DNA from: Schistosoma mansoni
Lineage: Eukaryota > Platyhelminthes > Trematoda > Strigeidida > Schistosomatidae
Length of the DNA stretch: 64,000 nt
Direction: 5' to 3'
NCBI RefSeq assembly: GCF_000237925.1
Contig: NC_031495.1
Coordinates: forward strand, 53,328,746-53,392,745
Shown: positions 10,512-24,400 of the stretch, one piece after another
How the letters are laid out: every line of letters begins with the position of its first letter
Numbering within the stretch: the first letter of the stretch is position 1
Program-made: the position numbers and the translations under genes
The notes under the pieces: generated by a model
The model's database searches: none
What the model saw: only the letters and a program-made list of their open reading frames with translations
Told to the model about the DNA's origin: nothing

Positions 10512-10810
10512 TGAAGTTTATTAAATTTCGGTGAAATTATGAACCTATCACGTTTAGAAAACCATTGAAAATCTTGAAGCATTGTACGGCTGTTTCGTCT
10601 TGATATGGAACTGCTCAGTAGTGTTCATCCACCACCGAGGTCAGTTGTCTAGAGGTTAGGCGGTCGATCATGAGATCGAAGGTTATAGGTCTGACTCCAC
10701 CCTTCAGGGTCGTGAATGCACACTTATGAGGAGTCCCATCCAGTGCTTCGGGGTTTTCAAGGGTTATCTAATTTTGATTGATTCGTGACTTCAATAGGAT
10801 CAAAATTCTC
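10512..10810 (+). repeat. degenerate SINE, two halves head-to-head (copy S5)
   Basis: 10512-10633 is the hammerhead/tail half in minus orientation (complement of a decayed CTGAGCA...GAAAC core). From about 10640 the tRNA-like half follows in plus orientation (GAGGTCAGTTGTCTAGAGG), with a hammerhead shortened by a deletion (GAGGAGTCCCATCCAGTGC). The ribozyme is lost in both halves. Confidence 0.65.
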
Positions 10811-11152
10811 CCAGTAGTCCTATTTTAGCTTTTAAACACCTTATTATAAATATGGCAATGATTCGCTTTTAAGCACGACTGAGGCATAGATTATAATAAT
10901 TTCCACGAGTCTACTATGATAATAAGAACCGGACCAAAGTACCAAATGATTTCTTTTTAAATCTCTAACAAACAAATGAAATATTTTTTGAGCTTCTACT
11001 TGGTACAAAATACCGTACCGGATTAGAATTTTACATAATTTTACTACACACTTATCAGTTAGATAACGAATAATTAAGAACAAAAAGTAAGTATCCGTAG
11101 AGATGGTGGAGAAGATTTGTAGCTCAGGTGGGTGATTTTGATGTTGGTTTGT

Positions 11153-11345
11153 TCTCTGAGCTGGATGGTTTGGTCGTGGAGACTTAAGGTCAATAAGAAC
11201 CAATCAACATCGAGGTGCACAGGACAAGCTGTGAATCACATGTGGAGAAATTCAAACACTTCACTTCTACCCGAAGTTTGTGCTGATGATGTCGTTCAGA
11301 AGGACGATGAAAGCTCCACGACCGAACCATCCAGTTCAGAGATCA
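11153..11345. repeat. inverted pair of a 28-bp motif
   Basis: CTGGATGGTTTGGTCGTGGA at 11161-11180 is repeated in inverse orientation at 11314-11341. A third direct copy with extended similarity is at 16341-16378. It is probably part of an unnamed dispersed repeat covering about 11200-11400. Confidence 0.6.
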
Positions 11346-11459
11346 AACCAACCTTTCAAAAGTCCCGTAGACTTTGAGGCATTTTCTTGCGCCTTAGACG
11401 ACATTACTGTCAGGGTACAGCCGGCACTAATTAACTAGGTCCTCACTAACAGTCTTTCG

Positions 11460-13145
11460 TGTGCTATTTAATTAGGGTAAATTTGTTTGAGGAATGATAT
11501 TCTAAGTTCTGTCTGCGGACGCTCGGACAGATAGCAGCCCGGATGCGACCATGGATTAGTTCTACCAGCAGTTAAATATTCTTCTATAGAAAGTCCATTT
11601 GGCAGATATTGTGGCACTAGCGGCAGATTTAAATTTGCAGACAGGAGGTCTAAGCATTGAGAACAATGGTCTGGATGGTCATTGGGGACTCGTTGATTAG
11701 ACGTCTAATAACGGTGGCTGCATCCTGCAGCTTTACGTAGAACACAACCCTTTTATGGATAGCACCAACCTTTGGTACAGTCATCGTCAATATGTTACCT
11801 ACTCCCCTCTCCCAACACCTCAAGCCTAGATCCAGATTGATCATATCGTGATCAGCTACCGCTGGCCCGATTGTGTATAATAATGCAGCTCCTTTTGAGG
11901 TATTGATCTGGACTCTAATCATGTTCGCATTTGCACTGATCAATGACCGCCAGTTCATCACCATAAACCGATCACTGTAAGCAAAGTGGTTGGAGATCCT
12001 GTTGCAACTAAATATTAAAACAAGCTAGGTTCAAGTCTAGCTATTAACCCATCAAAAAGTATAGATGAACAGCCACTATATTTGCATAATCCCATGAAAA
12101 TAAACAGTAGTGTCACTCGTGGATTTGCGAACCGTTTCGCTTATAAGCACTGGGTTTGTCCAGCCTCCTAATGACTGGTCGAAATACGTCAGTCTACTCC
12201 GGATAACTGCGAGTTTGACAATATACATAGACCCACAAATAAATAAATTATGTAAAGACTCCTTAAAGACCGAGAAGTCAGGTGGTCGGGACGTGCTAGT
12301 GAGTTGGAAGCAACAGCTGCATCTGGTAACTGCCGGAAGTTCTTTCAACTCATCCGAGGAACAGTTCAGCTGGTCTGTTGCCCCGACGACATCGGCCAGA
12401 TTGTTCTGTCCTCCATAGCCAGCCTCAACTGGTCCGCCAGACGAGGCAGAATTCCCCAAGGAACTCCAACTTTTTGAAACGCCACAAATCATCAGGCACA
12501 GATGACTTGTCTCCAGTCCATCTTAGGGATAGTGGTGACCTTGTTATGAAACCAACTTAGTTGTCTGCAAACGTTTGTCGATTAGAGAGTGTTCCAATAT
12601 CATCGAATAAGTTGATGGTCGTCTTTATCTTTGAAAGCGGTTCATGTCACCTATGCAACAACCATCGGGGTATAAGTTTACTTCCGATAGTGTCCAATTT
12701 ATTGGCTTCGGTCATACTTCGCGGACTGTTCGAAACCCACGGAAGATTGACTCGGGGGAGCAGGCTGACTTTCATGTTGGTTGGTAAATTGATCATATAT
12801 TAACTCTTCGCCAAATGTTAGAACACCGTTATACTCACTGCTGGCCAACGACCGTTGTGTTTCTTATCAGCAGAGTCACTTTCAACTAGTTAGACAGGAT
12901 TGTTCTATGGATTTGTTTGTTGACTAAGGGTGTTCCTAAGAAGCTCATTAACATTTTGAAGGTCCTATATACAAACACTGCATCCATAATGAGGGCATAA
13001 AATCACCTATATTTATTGTCTCATTCATGTAGTGGGGTCAGGCAGGGTTGTCCGATTACACTATTCCTCTGCAACTTTGCCATCGATAACATTCTGAAAA
13101 TTAAGGTGGTCAATTTATGACTTGGTGCCGGGTTCCTCTATTGTA
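11460..13145 (+). pseudogene. old SR2-like RTE LINE copy (decayed)
   Basis: Aligns by eye with the intact SR2-like element at 40.4-44.4 kb, same coding direction. It runs from the endonuclease (near 11525, around CGGACAGATAGCAGCCCGGA) through the linker to the RT block around SGVRQGCP (GTGGGGTCAGGCAGGGTTGT at 13031) and the following SPFLFNFAIDDILE region. It stops before the YADD box. Many stops and frame changes, no long ORF, clearly much older than the 40-kb copy. Both ends are truncated. Confidence 0.85.
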
Positions 13146-16100
13146 CTAGATTTTATGAGCTTAAAAAAAAATATAATATAACTCCTTAAAAATCTGTTGA
13201 AAATAAATTTGGTATTTTCAATCATAGTATACACTGGTATTCTTTCTGTGATTGAAAAACTTCATGTTTAAGAGTACTACTAAATCATATACAAATCAAT
13301 CGCTAACTCCTACACTTGCCGATCACACTTAATATTATGCGACAGTAATTGCTTTCCAACGTCAAGTTTCTCAAAACTGTCACAATGCTAAAAAAACTTT
13401 CAACAACTATTTCCATTTTTAAATACTACATAAATATGAGTATAAACACATTTGAATGAAACAACTTCAGAGTAAAACTACTACACACATAACAACAATA
13501 AGGAGAATAAGAAAATGACAAACTAAAATCTTGTATCTGTATTTTTTTATTTTTCCTGTGCTATTCAAATAGGTAAAAGCATTTATTTTTAGTTAAACAA
13601 ACAACGGAAATTTTTAAACATCAAATTACAATTAAACCTTAAAACAATAACAGTAGTAATGAATTAAATTGTTTGAAATTACAGTTCTCCAATGATTTTT
13701 TATTGCTAGTAAGTGAAACTGAAACGATAACGAACAACGAGACATAAGTAGGAATAACTAAAACAGTTGAATATACATGGCTTATATCACCAATAATAAT
13801 TGGATGTTGAATTTGACTTTGAAGAGAACATAAGAACTAAGAAACAGCCTTAAGTCAAATTATGCTAACATTTGTGCAACGAATATCGAAGGAATAGACT
13901 TAGCGAAGTAGTCATTTTACCAATTAACATTTCAATTCGGGAGCATTAAAACGGAATAGAACGATTATTGTGATGGTTATATCCTTTTGCAAACCAATGT
14001 TGATTTCCATATGTCAATTATACATTAGATTGAGAGTTTAGGTAAATGAAATGAACTGAATGAACCCTTTTACATGAGTTTATACACTTTGAAGAGATCA
14101 AAAAGCTTACTGGCAAGTTTCACAAAAACTAAATTTACAGAATTTTAAACCCAACCATTTTCTTACATTTAATATAATGTTAGCAGAGAATATTTGACTT
14201 TTGGATGCCAAAAGAGAGCATTATAAACAGAATATTTTCTAGACAACGGTATTCTATGACGCATTACCATTCTTCTACTTTTAAAATTATTTCATACCGT
14301 TTTTTTCATACTCACTTATACAAACTATTTGGCACTCATCCTAGTTTACTTTCACGTACTTCAAATAGTTTCACAAACTAATATTTAATCGAACATAAGA
14401 TTGACTAGTAATGACATTATTATTTATTCCCACTTGTATTTGTTCTGGATTTCGATTCGACAAATCTAATTGATCTACAAACAAATTTCTTTCAACATAT
14501 GCAAAAGTTATCAAACTGATTTCCTCAATAACCTTAAGTACTGTTGGGTCTTCTTATTAGGGTTCAGTACGTCCTACGATGTTACGGATTTAGGAACGAA
14601 AACGAGTGAACGTCGGTAATACGATAGGTTCTCTTCAGAACTGACAACAGTCAATTATACTCAATACATCGAAACCTCGACGGCTAAGACAGGAAAACGG
14701 AATCGCGGGTAACTTGATATATGTGGTAAAACAAGCGATCCGAACAAAATTGATACAAATGTTGTTACTGTGGTGGTAAAATATGACCTTCGAGCATGTA
14801 GCAATTTGGCGAACTAATAAAAACATGACATGGTAAGCGTCATTCAGAAAATCGAATTGATAGAAAGTATGCGAGCGGTTATCATCCTAGAAGAGATCTT
14901 AGCCCTTCTAATAAAACTTGACTATTCTTGCGACCGCCTTGGGAAACCCATAGTTTTTGTTATTAGAAATGTAGTTACTTAAAATCTCAATGTTAATTTT
15001 GAGTTTGTAGCTGTAGAGTCTGATAAGAATTTACCTAAACAAATATTGGTCGTTTACGCATCTATGTTTAGAAGTTTAATTTTTTATTAGGTGTTTCCAT
15101 TGTTATATTTTCTCCAACCGTTATCATTATCAATGTATCATTTTCCTTGCATTTGAATTTCCCATCACAATATAACATCAGTTAGAGATGGACTATAAAT
15201 AATCTGAAAAGAAATGAAATGTAAGACAGCTATTTTGTCCTAGTTTTCGACTTCACAGTGGTAACCAATGGAACAAAATGTCGATTAATAGTTGAAAAAT
15301 CTTTATTTTTTTTTGAATGAAAAACCTTAATTGCTTAGAAATTCTGCCAGTTATTGACAATACATTTTATGGTTGCTTCTTTTCAAATTCTGTACTAAAA
15401 AGAAAACAAATTCCCTATGCATAGCAGGAGAGTTAAAATAATAATGTAGAAAACTGTTTTTTTTATAATACCATAAATTATTTAAAATGTCGAAATTTTT
15501 TAATGCATATAATAACACCATATAACATAATTCTATGTGTAAGACAAACAGGTAGATAGAATGAATGACAATAATTATCGATGTTGATCAGTGTAGTAAA
15601 TGAAATACAAATCCACATACTGTTTTAGACAAGATATTTGGTTTTAACATTAATGATAACCACTAAGCTCTTACTCGTAAACAGTAAATCTTCCATATTA
15701 TCCCAGGTTATAAATCATTCATTGGGATATTTTGGGAAAAAAAGTCTGAATTCTTGAAAGTTTTTTTTCTACCTATTAAGTTAAAATTGTGAAACATTCA
15801 AGATACACGTTGAACCATAACACATCGTCAGCTTAGTATTATTTTAAATATTAAAGGAGGTTCTAGTAAAATAATCAGTAATTTAAAAGTTTATTTATTA
15901 CTTTGGTTTCCTTTCCGAATCTATGATGTCTGCATCACAGTCAAATCAGGAATCTTTTTGTTTCTAAAAAACATAACAATTATATCAAGTCACAAGTATA
16001 CATTCCTGATAAGTCACAAACGAAAAAGAGACAAGTACTCAATGATACACCGAGTCAGTTAGAGAGTACACACATCTTCAGACCATACGAACCACTGGAA

Positions 16101-17396
16101 AGAGTAAGCAATGCTGTTGAAACCGAATATGGACACATTTATTTGTTGGCTTGACCTAGTTGGTAAATTTGTGATTAGTTTAGAAATAATTTGCACATTA
16201 AATCAACACTGACCTCAGATCTCTTAAACTTAATAGAACAGGGGACTAATAGTTGTCCTGACATTTGATCAGTTATCGGCAAGTAATATGATTTTAAAAA
16301 ACGGTTAGAAATATCAAATAATTTTAGTGAATTTTTATTCGCTGAGCTGGATGGTTTGGTCGTGGAGCTTTCATCGTTCTTCTGGTTGATATTTTTTGGT
16401 GAACTTGATTGGGTAGCCGTTTTTTTGAAAGATGGTCCTAAGATATTTTTCATTCTTTGGCAGTAGCAACAACGCAGGAACTTAAATAATCAACTGCATA
16501 TAAACTGTATTCAAGAGGGCAAGGACACACTGCAACACACTTGCAGCATGGAACTGTCATTCGCAACTAGATTATATCAATATTGGCTCCATTAATAACA
16601 ACTAAAGACAATCACGAATTTCCAATGAACGAAACTTTTGCATGACGTGCTAACAAATACAAAATTAGTGGTTTTTACGGCAATCAAAATCCAGAAGTCT
16701 TTTCATCCCCGACAGTTAATCAGTCATAGATAACTTATGGCCTGGCACAAGTGTGTTGCCTTCCAAGTTACCACACATTGCAAAAAAAAATTGAGGCGAT
16801 GAAAAGGAAGCTAAAATAATAACTGTGGTAAAGTACCAAACATAAAAGACATAATCCAGAAGATAAACATGATATTGAAGTAAACGTATGGAATAACACT
16901 AAGCTAGAAATTTAGAAAATGGAAAGAAAAACCCTGACGCAAACCAGTCTTGAAGCAACGTTTCTGACTTAGAAGAGCATAAGTAAATCCCAAATATACT
17001 CGCATCGCTGCTGAAGATCCCTAGAAAAACCCGAATTATTCCAAAATCCTCATCAAAAAGAACTACGTCATCTCAGCACTTAACATTGATGAGTTCACTC
17101 TTCAAAAAGTTAGAATAATATCTAGTCTCTAAAAGTATGTTTATGATCAAATTAGATAGAAATATGGGGAGCAGTGATTCTGACAAAAACACTATTTGAC
17201 TATACCTTTAGGAACTTGTTTTAATATCTCAACTGTATTAACTTCTAATTATATTGCTGAAAATTTAATTCTTATTTATTCTATAAACGTTCTCTCAATA
17301 TCTTGATTTTAATTCTACGCTTTTTTCTCTACTCATAAACATTTTAATAGATCATGATTTGAAAACAAACCAAACAACTCACATCAACATAGTAAT
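13146..17396. other. long AT-rich stretch without recognised gene
   Basis: No coding region is supported. It contains one copy of the 28-bp motif (16341-16378) and a less AT-rich block at about 14543-14900 beginning TGTTGGGTC that could be a repeat. No exon of the neighbouring THOC5 gene lies here. Confidence 0.5.
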
Positions 17397-17407
17397 ATTA
17401 GATGGAA

Positions 17408-17855
17408 CACCGATTACCACGACGCGCAATGCTGACTAGTATTGGGGATGGTTGGAAGAAAGTTAGGGGTGGCCAAACCAAAACGTGGCATCAGTGCTTG
17501 AAGTCACTAACTTCTAGCCTGATCCATGTTGGTAGATGCAGACTACCTGGTTGGGGCCCGCGTGACTATCGTAACCAATGGTTGGAGACTGTGGGTGACA
17601 TGGCTCAGAATCGATCACAATGGCGTAGGTGTATACACTCTTTATCTTCCCTTAAACCTTGAGATTAAAATTGCTTCATAACGTTCTTCCTTCCTATACT
17701 ATATCATTATATACAACCTATCTTTTATATATTACCACCACTAAATTAACTACTTCTATGAATTCGGTGTTTATCTTGTTGTGCTAACGAGGTATGGCAA
17801 CTTGGACCGATGCATATATGTGCCTAGTCCTACGTTGTAGCTGGCTGGCTGACTG
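17408..17855 (+). mobile_element. RTE-B LINE, 5'-truncated 3' end with TSD
   Basis: Encodes the last part of the RTE-B protein (HRLPRRAMLTSIGDGWKKVRG... to HSLSSLKP, stop near 17660), then the 3' UTR and a CTGG/CTGA-type tail. It is flanked by the 11-bp direct repeat ATTAGATGGAA (17397-17407 and 17856-17866), a clear target-site duplication. About 448 bp. Confidence 0.92.
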
Positions 17856-17866
17856 ATTAGATGGAA

Positions 17867-18410
17867 TTTCGGGGGGTTATTTTAAACAATCACCTAAGTG
17901 AATTTCATCACTAACCCATCATCTAATAACAATACAAAAATTCGCAGTTTGACCTAACTCCAAAGGTCATATGCGGAAAATTTATTAATTTAGTTGACAA
18001 CAAAAAAATAGTAGTTAACTGAATGAACAAATGTTATGAAGAAATTTAAAAATTTCGTAAAGGATATTTATTGATTTAGAAACCACCTAGTAGGAATAAA
18101 AAAAATTTTCAACTTTTCATTTATTTCTAGTGTTGTTAAAAACAAATGACACGTCAATCAATTTTCTATCAAAATGTTATGTACAAATAAATGTATATTT
18201 AGTTCATATTAACTACAAAATGAAATAAATGTTCCCTAATTTAGAGTCTATCAGTACAAAAGTTGTAGTTTATACAAACAAACAAAAACTAGACAATGAG
18301 GAAAAATTACTTTCTTTTTAACAGAATAAAGATTTACAAAAATATCCTTAGTGTTTAAGTACACTTATACAAACAATAAGAGATGAATGAAAAACAATCT
18401 ATCAATATTA
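17867..18410. other. AT-rich sequence downstream of THOC5
   Basis: Probably holds the THOC5 3' UTR (minus strand). TTTATT at 18121-18126 and again near 18067 reads AATAAA on the gene strand and could be a polyadenylation signal, 290-350 nt after the stop. The exact end cannot be set. Confidence 0.4.
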
Positions 18411-18474
18411 TTAACGATGAACAAATGCACCGGGTGAAGGTAAGTAACGAAGAGGACGACTTCGTGTTGGATAC
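18411..18474 (-). CDS. THOC5: THOC5 exon 17 (stop codon)
   Basis: Encodes [20 protein letters not shown] and a TAA, matching the human ending MKPFKYNHPQGFFSHR in pattern. Acceptor CTCATAG. Confidence 0.88.
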
Positions 18475-21400
18475 CTATGAGAAGAAAGAATTTTTTTAAA
18501 AAAATAGTTACAACACAGAAGAAAATACTATCCATGAAGTATTCTGAATTCAATTTGATAAATAGAATATAGGTCATACATACACATATAAACAAATAAA
18601 ATTGACATAGTAAACTACCAACCTAAAATGTGGAACAAAAAAGAGATTTCTATCCATGTATGATCAATTTAAATAACAGATTTTCTTTTTTAAGATAATA
18701 AGTAATTCTAAACCACAAAACCTACCATAGATAAAAAGGACATTAATTGGAGTACAGTATATAAGATTGTTTATTAAAATATAAATAGAGTAGGCTTTTT
18801 ACACCCGATACATGAAGTCATAAAAATAAGTTCACAACTTTAACCCTCAAACACGGAAACATAAAATGCTTTGGACAAAAGTATACATTCAACCTCATGG
18901 GTTGTTCTGTTGAACTCAGGCTTCTTACTGTCATTGGTTCGTAAGAAAGGGAATATTGTTTAGCAGTAACTAGATGTAGTCTCTGCCTTCAACTCAAAAA
19001 GTGAATTCTGACTACCAGATTCTAAGGTATGTCTATACGTAGTGAAGTTGAGAAATCGTTCAAGGAACATTAAAGTATAATTTTAAACTTAAGAGTTACC
19101 ACAGAGAAACTGACTGGTTAGAAGGAGAATATTCTGTGAATCAACGAGCAACTCTACTCGCTATTTTTAGAGCCACTTGTAAATGTAACGAATATTTACC
19201 AAATCTTTTCAACAGGCTGATAACAATCCTTGAAATTAGCTCCATTTAACATATTTTGGGAACAACTTTATTTGGAAAGCTACTAACAACTGTTTTGCTT
19301 TAATATAGTATATATATTGTACAAATGAACGGTTAAATAAAATAAAATTAACTAATCTTGTTCCATAAACGTGTTAGATTGTACCTAACAGATTAAGATA
19401 CAAGATCCGAAGTTTAAGTGTATAACTTTCAGCCAACAGGCTGAAAGGTTCGAAATCAAAACTACCTATGAAATTTTGAGTAACCAAACAGTACTATCAG
19501 TCCTAAGACAAAATGTTGGACTAACAACTTCATTATTTAATCACATTCAACATGAAATATTCAAATTAATCTTAGACTTGATCCATAAATATCTAGGCTC
19601 GAGGAGTGGTTAAACAATACGAAAATTCGAAACTTTATCCCCATATCACCCAGAAGATATGCAAAATACCAAACAGAACAGAAAAAATGTTTACTTACCT
19701 AACAGAACGAACAGATGAACTGTTTGTTGATTTCAACGAATTTTTCCATATCATTTGATCACGATATAATGCATCGATGCAAGCAGCACATCTAGCTAAC
19801 TGACAAGATAATATATTTCGACTCCATTTACTTAATCCGACGCATGGACTACCACTATAAAACGATTTATCGGAATTCACCATATTATTAGAAGTAATAT
19901 CATTAGTATTACCAACATGGTTTACAACAGTATGACTATCATTTTGATTCATAGATGAAGTGAAAAATTCTTGCCAATAACAATTGACTTCAGTTTCTAA
20001 TTCCTAAAGTAAAGGGATTTTTTCGAAAATAAAAAGGTTAACTTAATTATTTTAACAGCTTGAAAGTATTAGCTGGTTTTCATAAAAGAAAATCATAGAA
20101 TACATTTACGAGGTGAATTCGTTCGTTTTTAAATATGTGCAGATTACATGAAATCACTTATTAAAAGCACATAATCGGCAATAATTTCCTTGATTATGAC
20201 TCTTATTTTCAGCTGTTCATTTTCTACGTGATAGGTCGCCCTATCTTAACTGAATACTTCATACAAAAATGAAAACTCATATATATGGATATATAGAAAT
20301 TATGTAACAACAATTTTTCCATAACTTTTACACAAATCGATCTATACTACTTGGATATACATGACAAACATTTACTTAGATATATGATAACATTTTTTTA
20401 ACGCATGTTATCGCAAAGAGGTAATTCATAAATGGTAATATTAACTTATTCATTGGGGTAGTGTGACTACTGGCAAATTTCATTTAACATCACACTGAAA
20501 ATGCAAACTTTATGAAGAAAGTATGTAATTGTTATTGGTGATTAACTGGAACTTTGAGACTTTGTTAACAATCTTAAGTGAGTTTAAAAACGTTGTGAAT
20601 TTCTGTTTAACTCATATGTAGTTAGTATGAAAGATTTGTGAACCAACATCAGTTCATTTATTTTATTTATTTATCTAAACACATAAATATTGGTACAAAA
20701 AGCACCAGATAAATATGCGCCGCACAAATCTCATTTGATTTGTGTGAGGGCTGTGATACTGCCCAGGCGCCCAGACTGAAGCAGGTGGTTTTCTTAGGGA
20801 ACCACACCCGGAGCCTTTGACCTAAAGGTCTGATCCACAAGGCAGTGGAGCATCGTGAGGAGATGCAGTCCCATGGTAGCCGGTGACCAACAATAGGTTC
20901 ATACGCCATTCGCTCCATCAGGATCCTGGAGCCCATGTGCACCATTGGTTTGGAATCAGGGTTTTCCAACTCCCCTAGGTGGACCCTCCATTTCCACCAA
21001 CCCGGTTAAAGCGCCGGACATTCGCTTTTCGTCCTCTCACTTTCGTAAACAACACCCCCGCCACGAGAAGGCAGTGAGTAGGACTTCCCTGGCAGAGGCT
21101 ATATATTCGCGTGGCCATATGAGAGCATTTCGAGAGGGAGAGCAGACTCTCCCCACTCTCGGCCGTACCAGGGCATTTGGGGGCACATCAGTTCATGATT
21201 TCAACTGTAAAAATACTACAATCTCTGCAAATCCCTCATACTAATAATAACATCAACAACGTCGGATGTCGGCTCAGTGGTCTAGAGATCGAGCGTTCGC
21301 ACCCACGATCGAAGGTCCTAGGGCTGATTCTTGCGTGCTAGTCCGTGAATGAGCACTGCTAAGGAGTCTCACATAATTGTCCAGATATCTATTAATGTGA

Positions 21401-24400
21401 TAAATATACAGTCTTAGATTTATTTCTGAGTGTTGTAAGCCACATAAATGATATTGATGTAGCAACATATAACATAACAAAGGATGTATCAAATACGTAG
21501 GTAATAATTATTTACCATCCCGGTGACTAAGTATATAGAAATACAAATTTTAGTGTTCTGTTGTTGGGTCGTTTTGTAAAACATATTTTATAAAAATGGA
21601 CCTCAACTGAAATGATATTCAGTCAGATTTAACAATAACTAATAAATAATTAGAAATTACCTGTACATGAAGATCAGATAGGTCAGTGACAACATCCTCC
21701 GTATTATGTGTACCATTGGGACTGACAAAATTGATTAGGCCATCCATAATTAGTAATGGCGCTTTATGTGGATACTGAGGTGGGATACAGACCCATACAG
21801 TGACAAAACCTGAAAAATTAAGCCAAAAAAATACATGCGCTACGAATTAAGAATAAGTTTTACAAATAAATTGGAGAAAGTCATACAGAAAGATCAGTTA
21901 AGATGAAGCTCAATAACAACCATGTAATACTCAGCTACAAGACATACTTATGTGAGAAAAAAGCGATAATGTTTTGCTTAACCCTATCAAAGTTAGGTTT
22001 CAGCCGAGAAGACGAGCGTTTAATGTCTTACGTTATCTAGTTAGATGTTCAAAGTATAAGTCTATCCGTTCCAATCCAATCAGTGAACTACGATTGTCAG
22101 CAGACAGAGGACTGTGACCTACACACTAGTGCAGGATTTAAATTATATGATTAAAATTCCTTAGTAATGAAAATTTTGGAAAAATATCACACGGAAAATG
22201 TAAAGTAAAATCATGTTGACCTACAGTTTTCATCTCTTCCAAAGTGACACTGGAATATTGAGTCTTCAGAACGAATTACATTTAAAGCTATCATAACCTG
22301 AGCACGAGGAACAGACTATAAACAAAAAATAAAAACGAAGTCTTAAAAGACGATAAATGTGAATTGACACTAACAAGAATGACGAATAACAAGTTAACAT
22401 TTACATGTTGGACAGTCAGTTTCATCGAAATAATTCACGATAGTAAGTGCTAGTATGTAGCTATTCAAAGTTCTTAATCACATGAAATGAGTTTAAAAGT
22501 ATGACCAAATGTCCGTAAACCGTACTTTGAAAAGTTAGTTGCAGTTATTTAACAATAACGAAGGTTACTGTTAGGATACTACTAAACAAGATTACAGTAC
22601 TCTGAATAAGAAATGAAAATGTCTTAATTTTTGTAATTGGAGTTAAATATATTATAATTGATACTACCAAAACCAACACACAATGCAATACTATACACTG
22701 AAACAAAACATTTTTTCACGCAAAGTACTTAATACTTGGTTAACAGACGACTATCAAACCGAATATACAACAGCTTCATAAAAACAAATCACCTGTAATG
22801 TTTGAAAATCAGAATTCTTCCACCGAATAATGTGAAGTTCAACATCAGAAGGGACCAACTGTTGTTGCTCCGGTGATAACATCAAGTTGCAACGTTCAAT
22901 TTCTGAAAGCTAAGTTTGCAAACAGCAAAATCAGTAACAATGAAGGCTTGAAGAAATATGACGTAAAACATTTTTATCTGAGTGTAGTGAAAGTAATTAC
23001 AAAAGTCTAGATTTATCAGTATTAGTTCCTATTTTAACTCGATTGTTAAGTTTACATTTAAAATTTACTCTCAATATATATGGATTCGAGCTCCTAGTTT
23101 AATACCTCGAAATACTTATGAAATCATCCTATTTTAATGAAAATTTACGAAAAGTATTATCCTGAATCTATTGTATTTAAAATAACTCCACCCTTCAAAA
23201 AATGATGTTACAAAGTTAATTTAACAAGCCCGATAATGTCGTATTGAGTTAAATACCTTAATTGGCACTCCAACGACTAAATTAAAGTGGTACCTCAAAT
23301 ATAATCTGACCGCATCTCAGTTAATCATACATAAATAGTTTTTAAGCACTGAGCTACAATGTTTTTGAATGTCCAAGTTATTTCTAACTGTTAACATATG
23401 ATTTCTATGATAGACCGTTCAAAATCGAAAAATATTATCATGAATATACAATAGTTTGTAGTGATATCTTAACCACAGGCGAACTTGTGAATCATATATA
23501 CTACAAACATTTAACAATTAATGAATTGAATAGTAAGTAGCTACTCGTTTTTCAAGAGTCCGACATTCATCAAAAGCGAGAAAATCGACATACATGAATA
23601 AATAGTGAATTATTGTAATGATGAAAAAATATATCTAGTGGCTGGGAAAGCTCTTTAATTTTAGTTATTCATTTAGCACTTTAAATTCTTAAGTCTTCCG
23701 ACCAAAAGTCTGTCAAAAACCAGAAATCAGAATTGCCTAAACAATGTTCACTGTTCTCTAATTAGCTGGTGAACTTTTCAACATGTTAATTCCCGAAGGT
23801 TATGCATAAACTACATAGTAGTTATGTAATTATTTTTCGTACCCATTAAACGGTACAAGCTTCCATGCCTTAATTTCTTACTACATGCATTGATATAAAT
23901 ACGATCCAAGTGGTGTAATGGTGAAAGTACTGTAAACTGGGTGTGTATAACCCAGACATCCTCCTCCAATCCTCTACCTACTAAGACGGAAAATATCACT
24001 AATCAAGTAGTAAATAACAAAAATAAGAAATAAAAAGTGACAGTAACACTTGGCCAACTGAAAACTTGATAAAATTAGATAATAAACTAACAGCTGTGTT
24101 TATCTCCAGATAATGCCAATTGAAATAAATTTTCAAAGTACTTGAGGTCCCTACTCACCACTTCTGTATATTTTAATTACTAATGCTCATGATTCCCTCT
24201 TAGGTTTAGAAATACCTTTGGACAGATAGAAACTACGTTCTGACAGTTATAATAAACGTGAATTTTAGTCATTAACGAATAAATGACTTCGTAATAAGCA
24301 TAGTTTGATATGATACATTTCCGTACTACTTACTGTTTGATAGTAGCTTACACTTCGTGAAGAAAAATATTTTTAGCAGACTAATAAATCCCTGACTCCG

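Noticed and set aside
12110-12560. Open stretches on both strands in the old SR2-like copy
   Set aside because: They are remnants or other-frame shadows of the decayed LINE, not host genes.
14543-14900. Possible LTR beginning TGTTGGGTC
   Set aside because: No defined end, no repeat partner in the window, no signals strong enough to call.
23905-23985. tRNA-like sequence (GTGGTGTAATGGTGA)
   Set aside because: No GGTTCGAATCC-type B box and no cloverleaf that I could form by eye.
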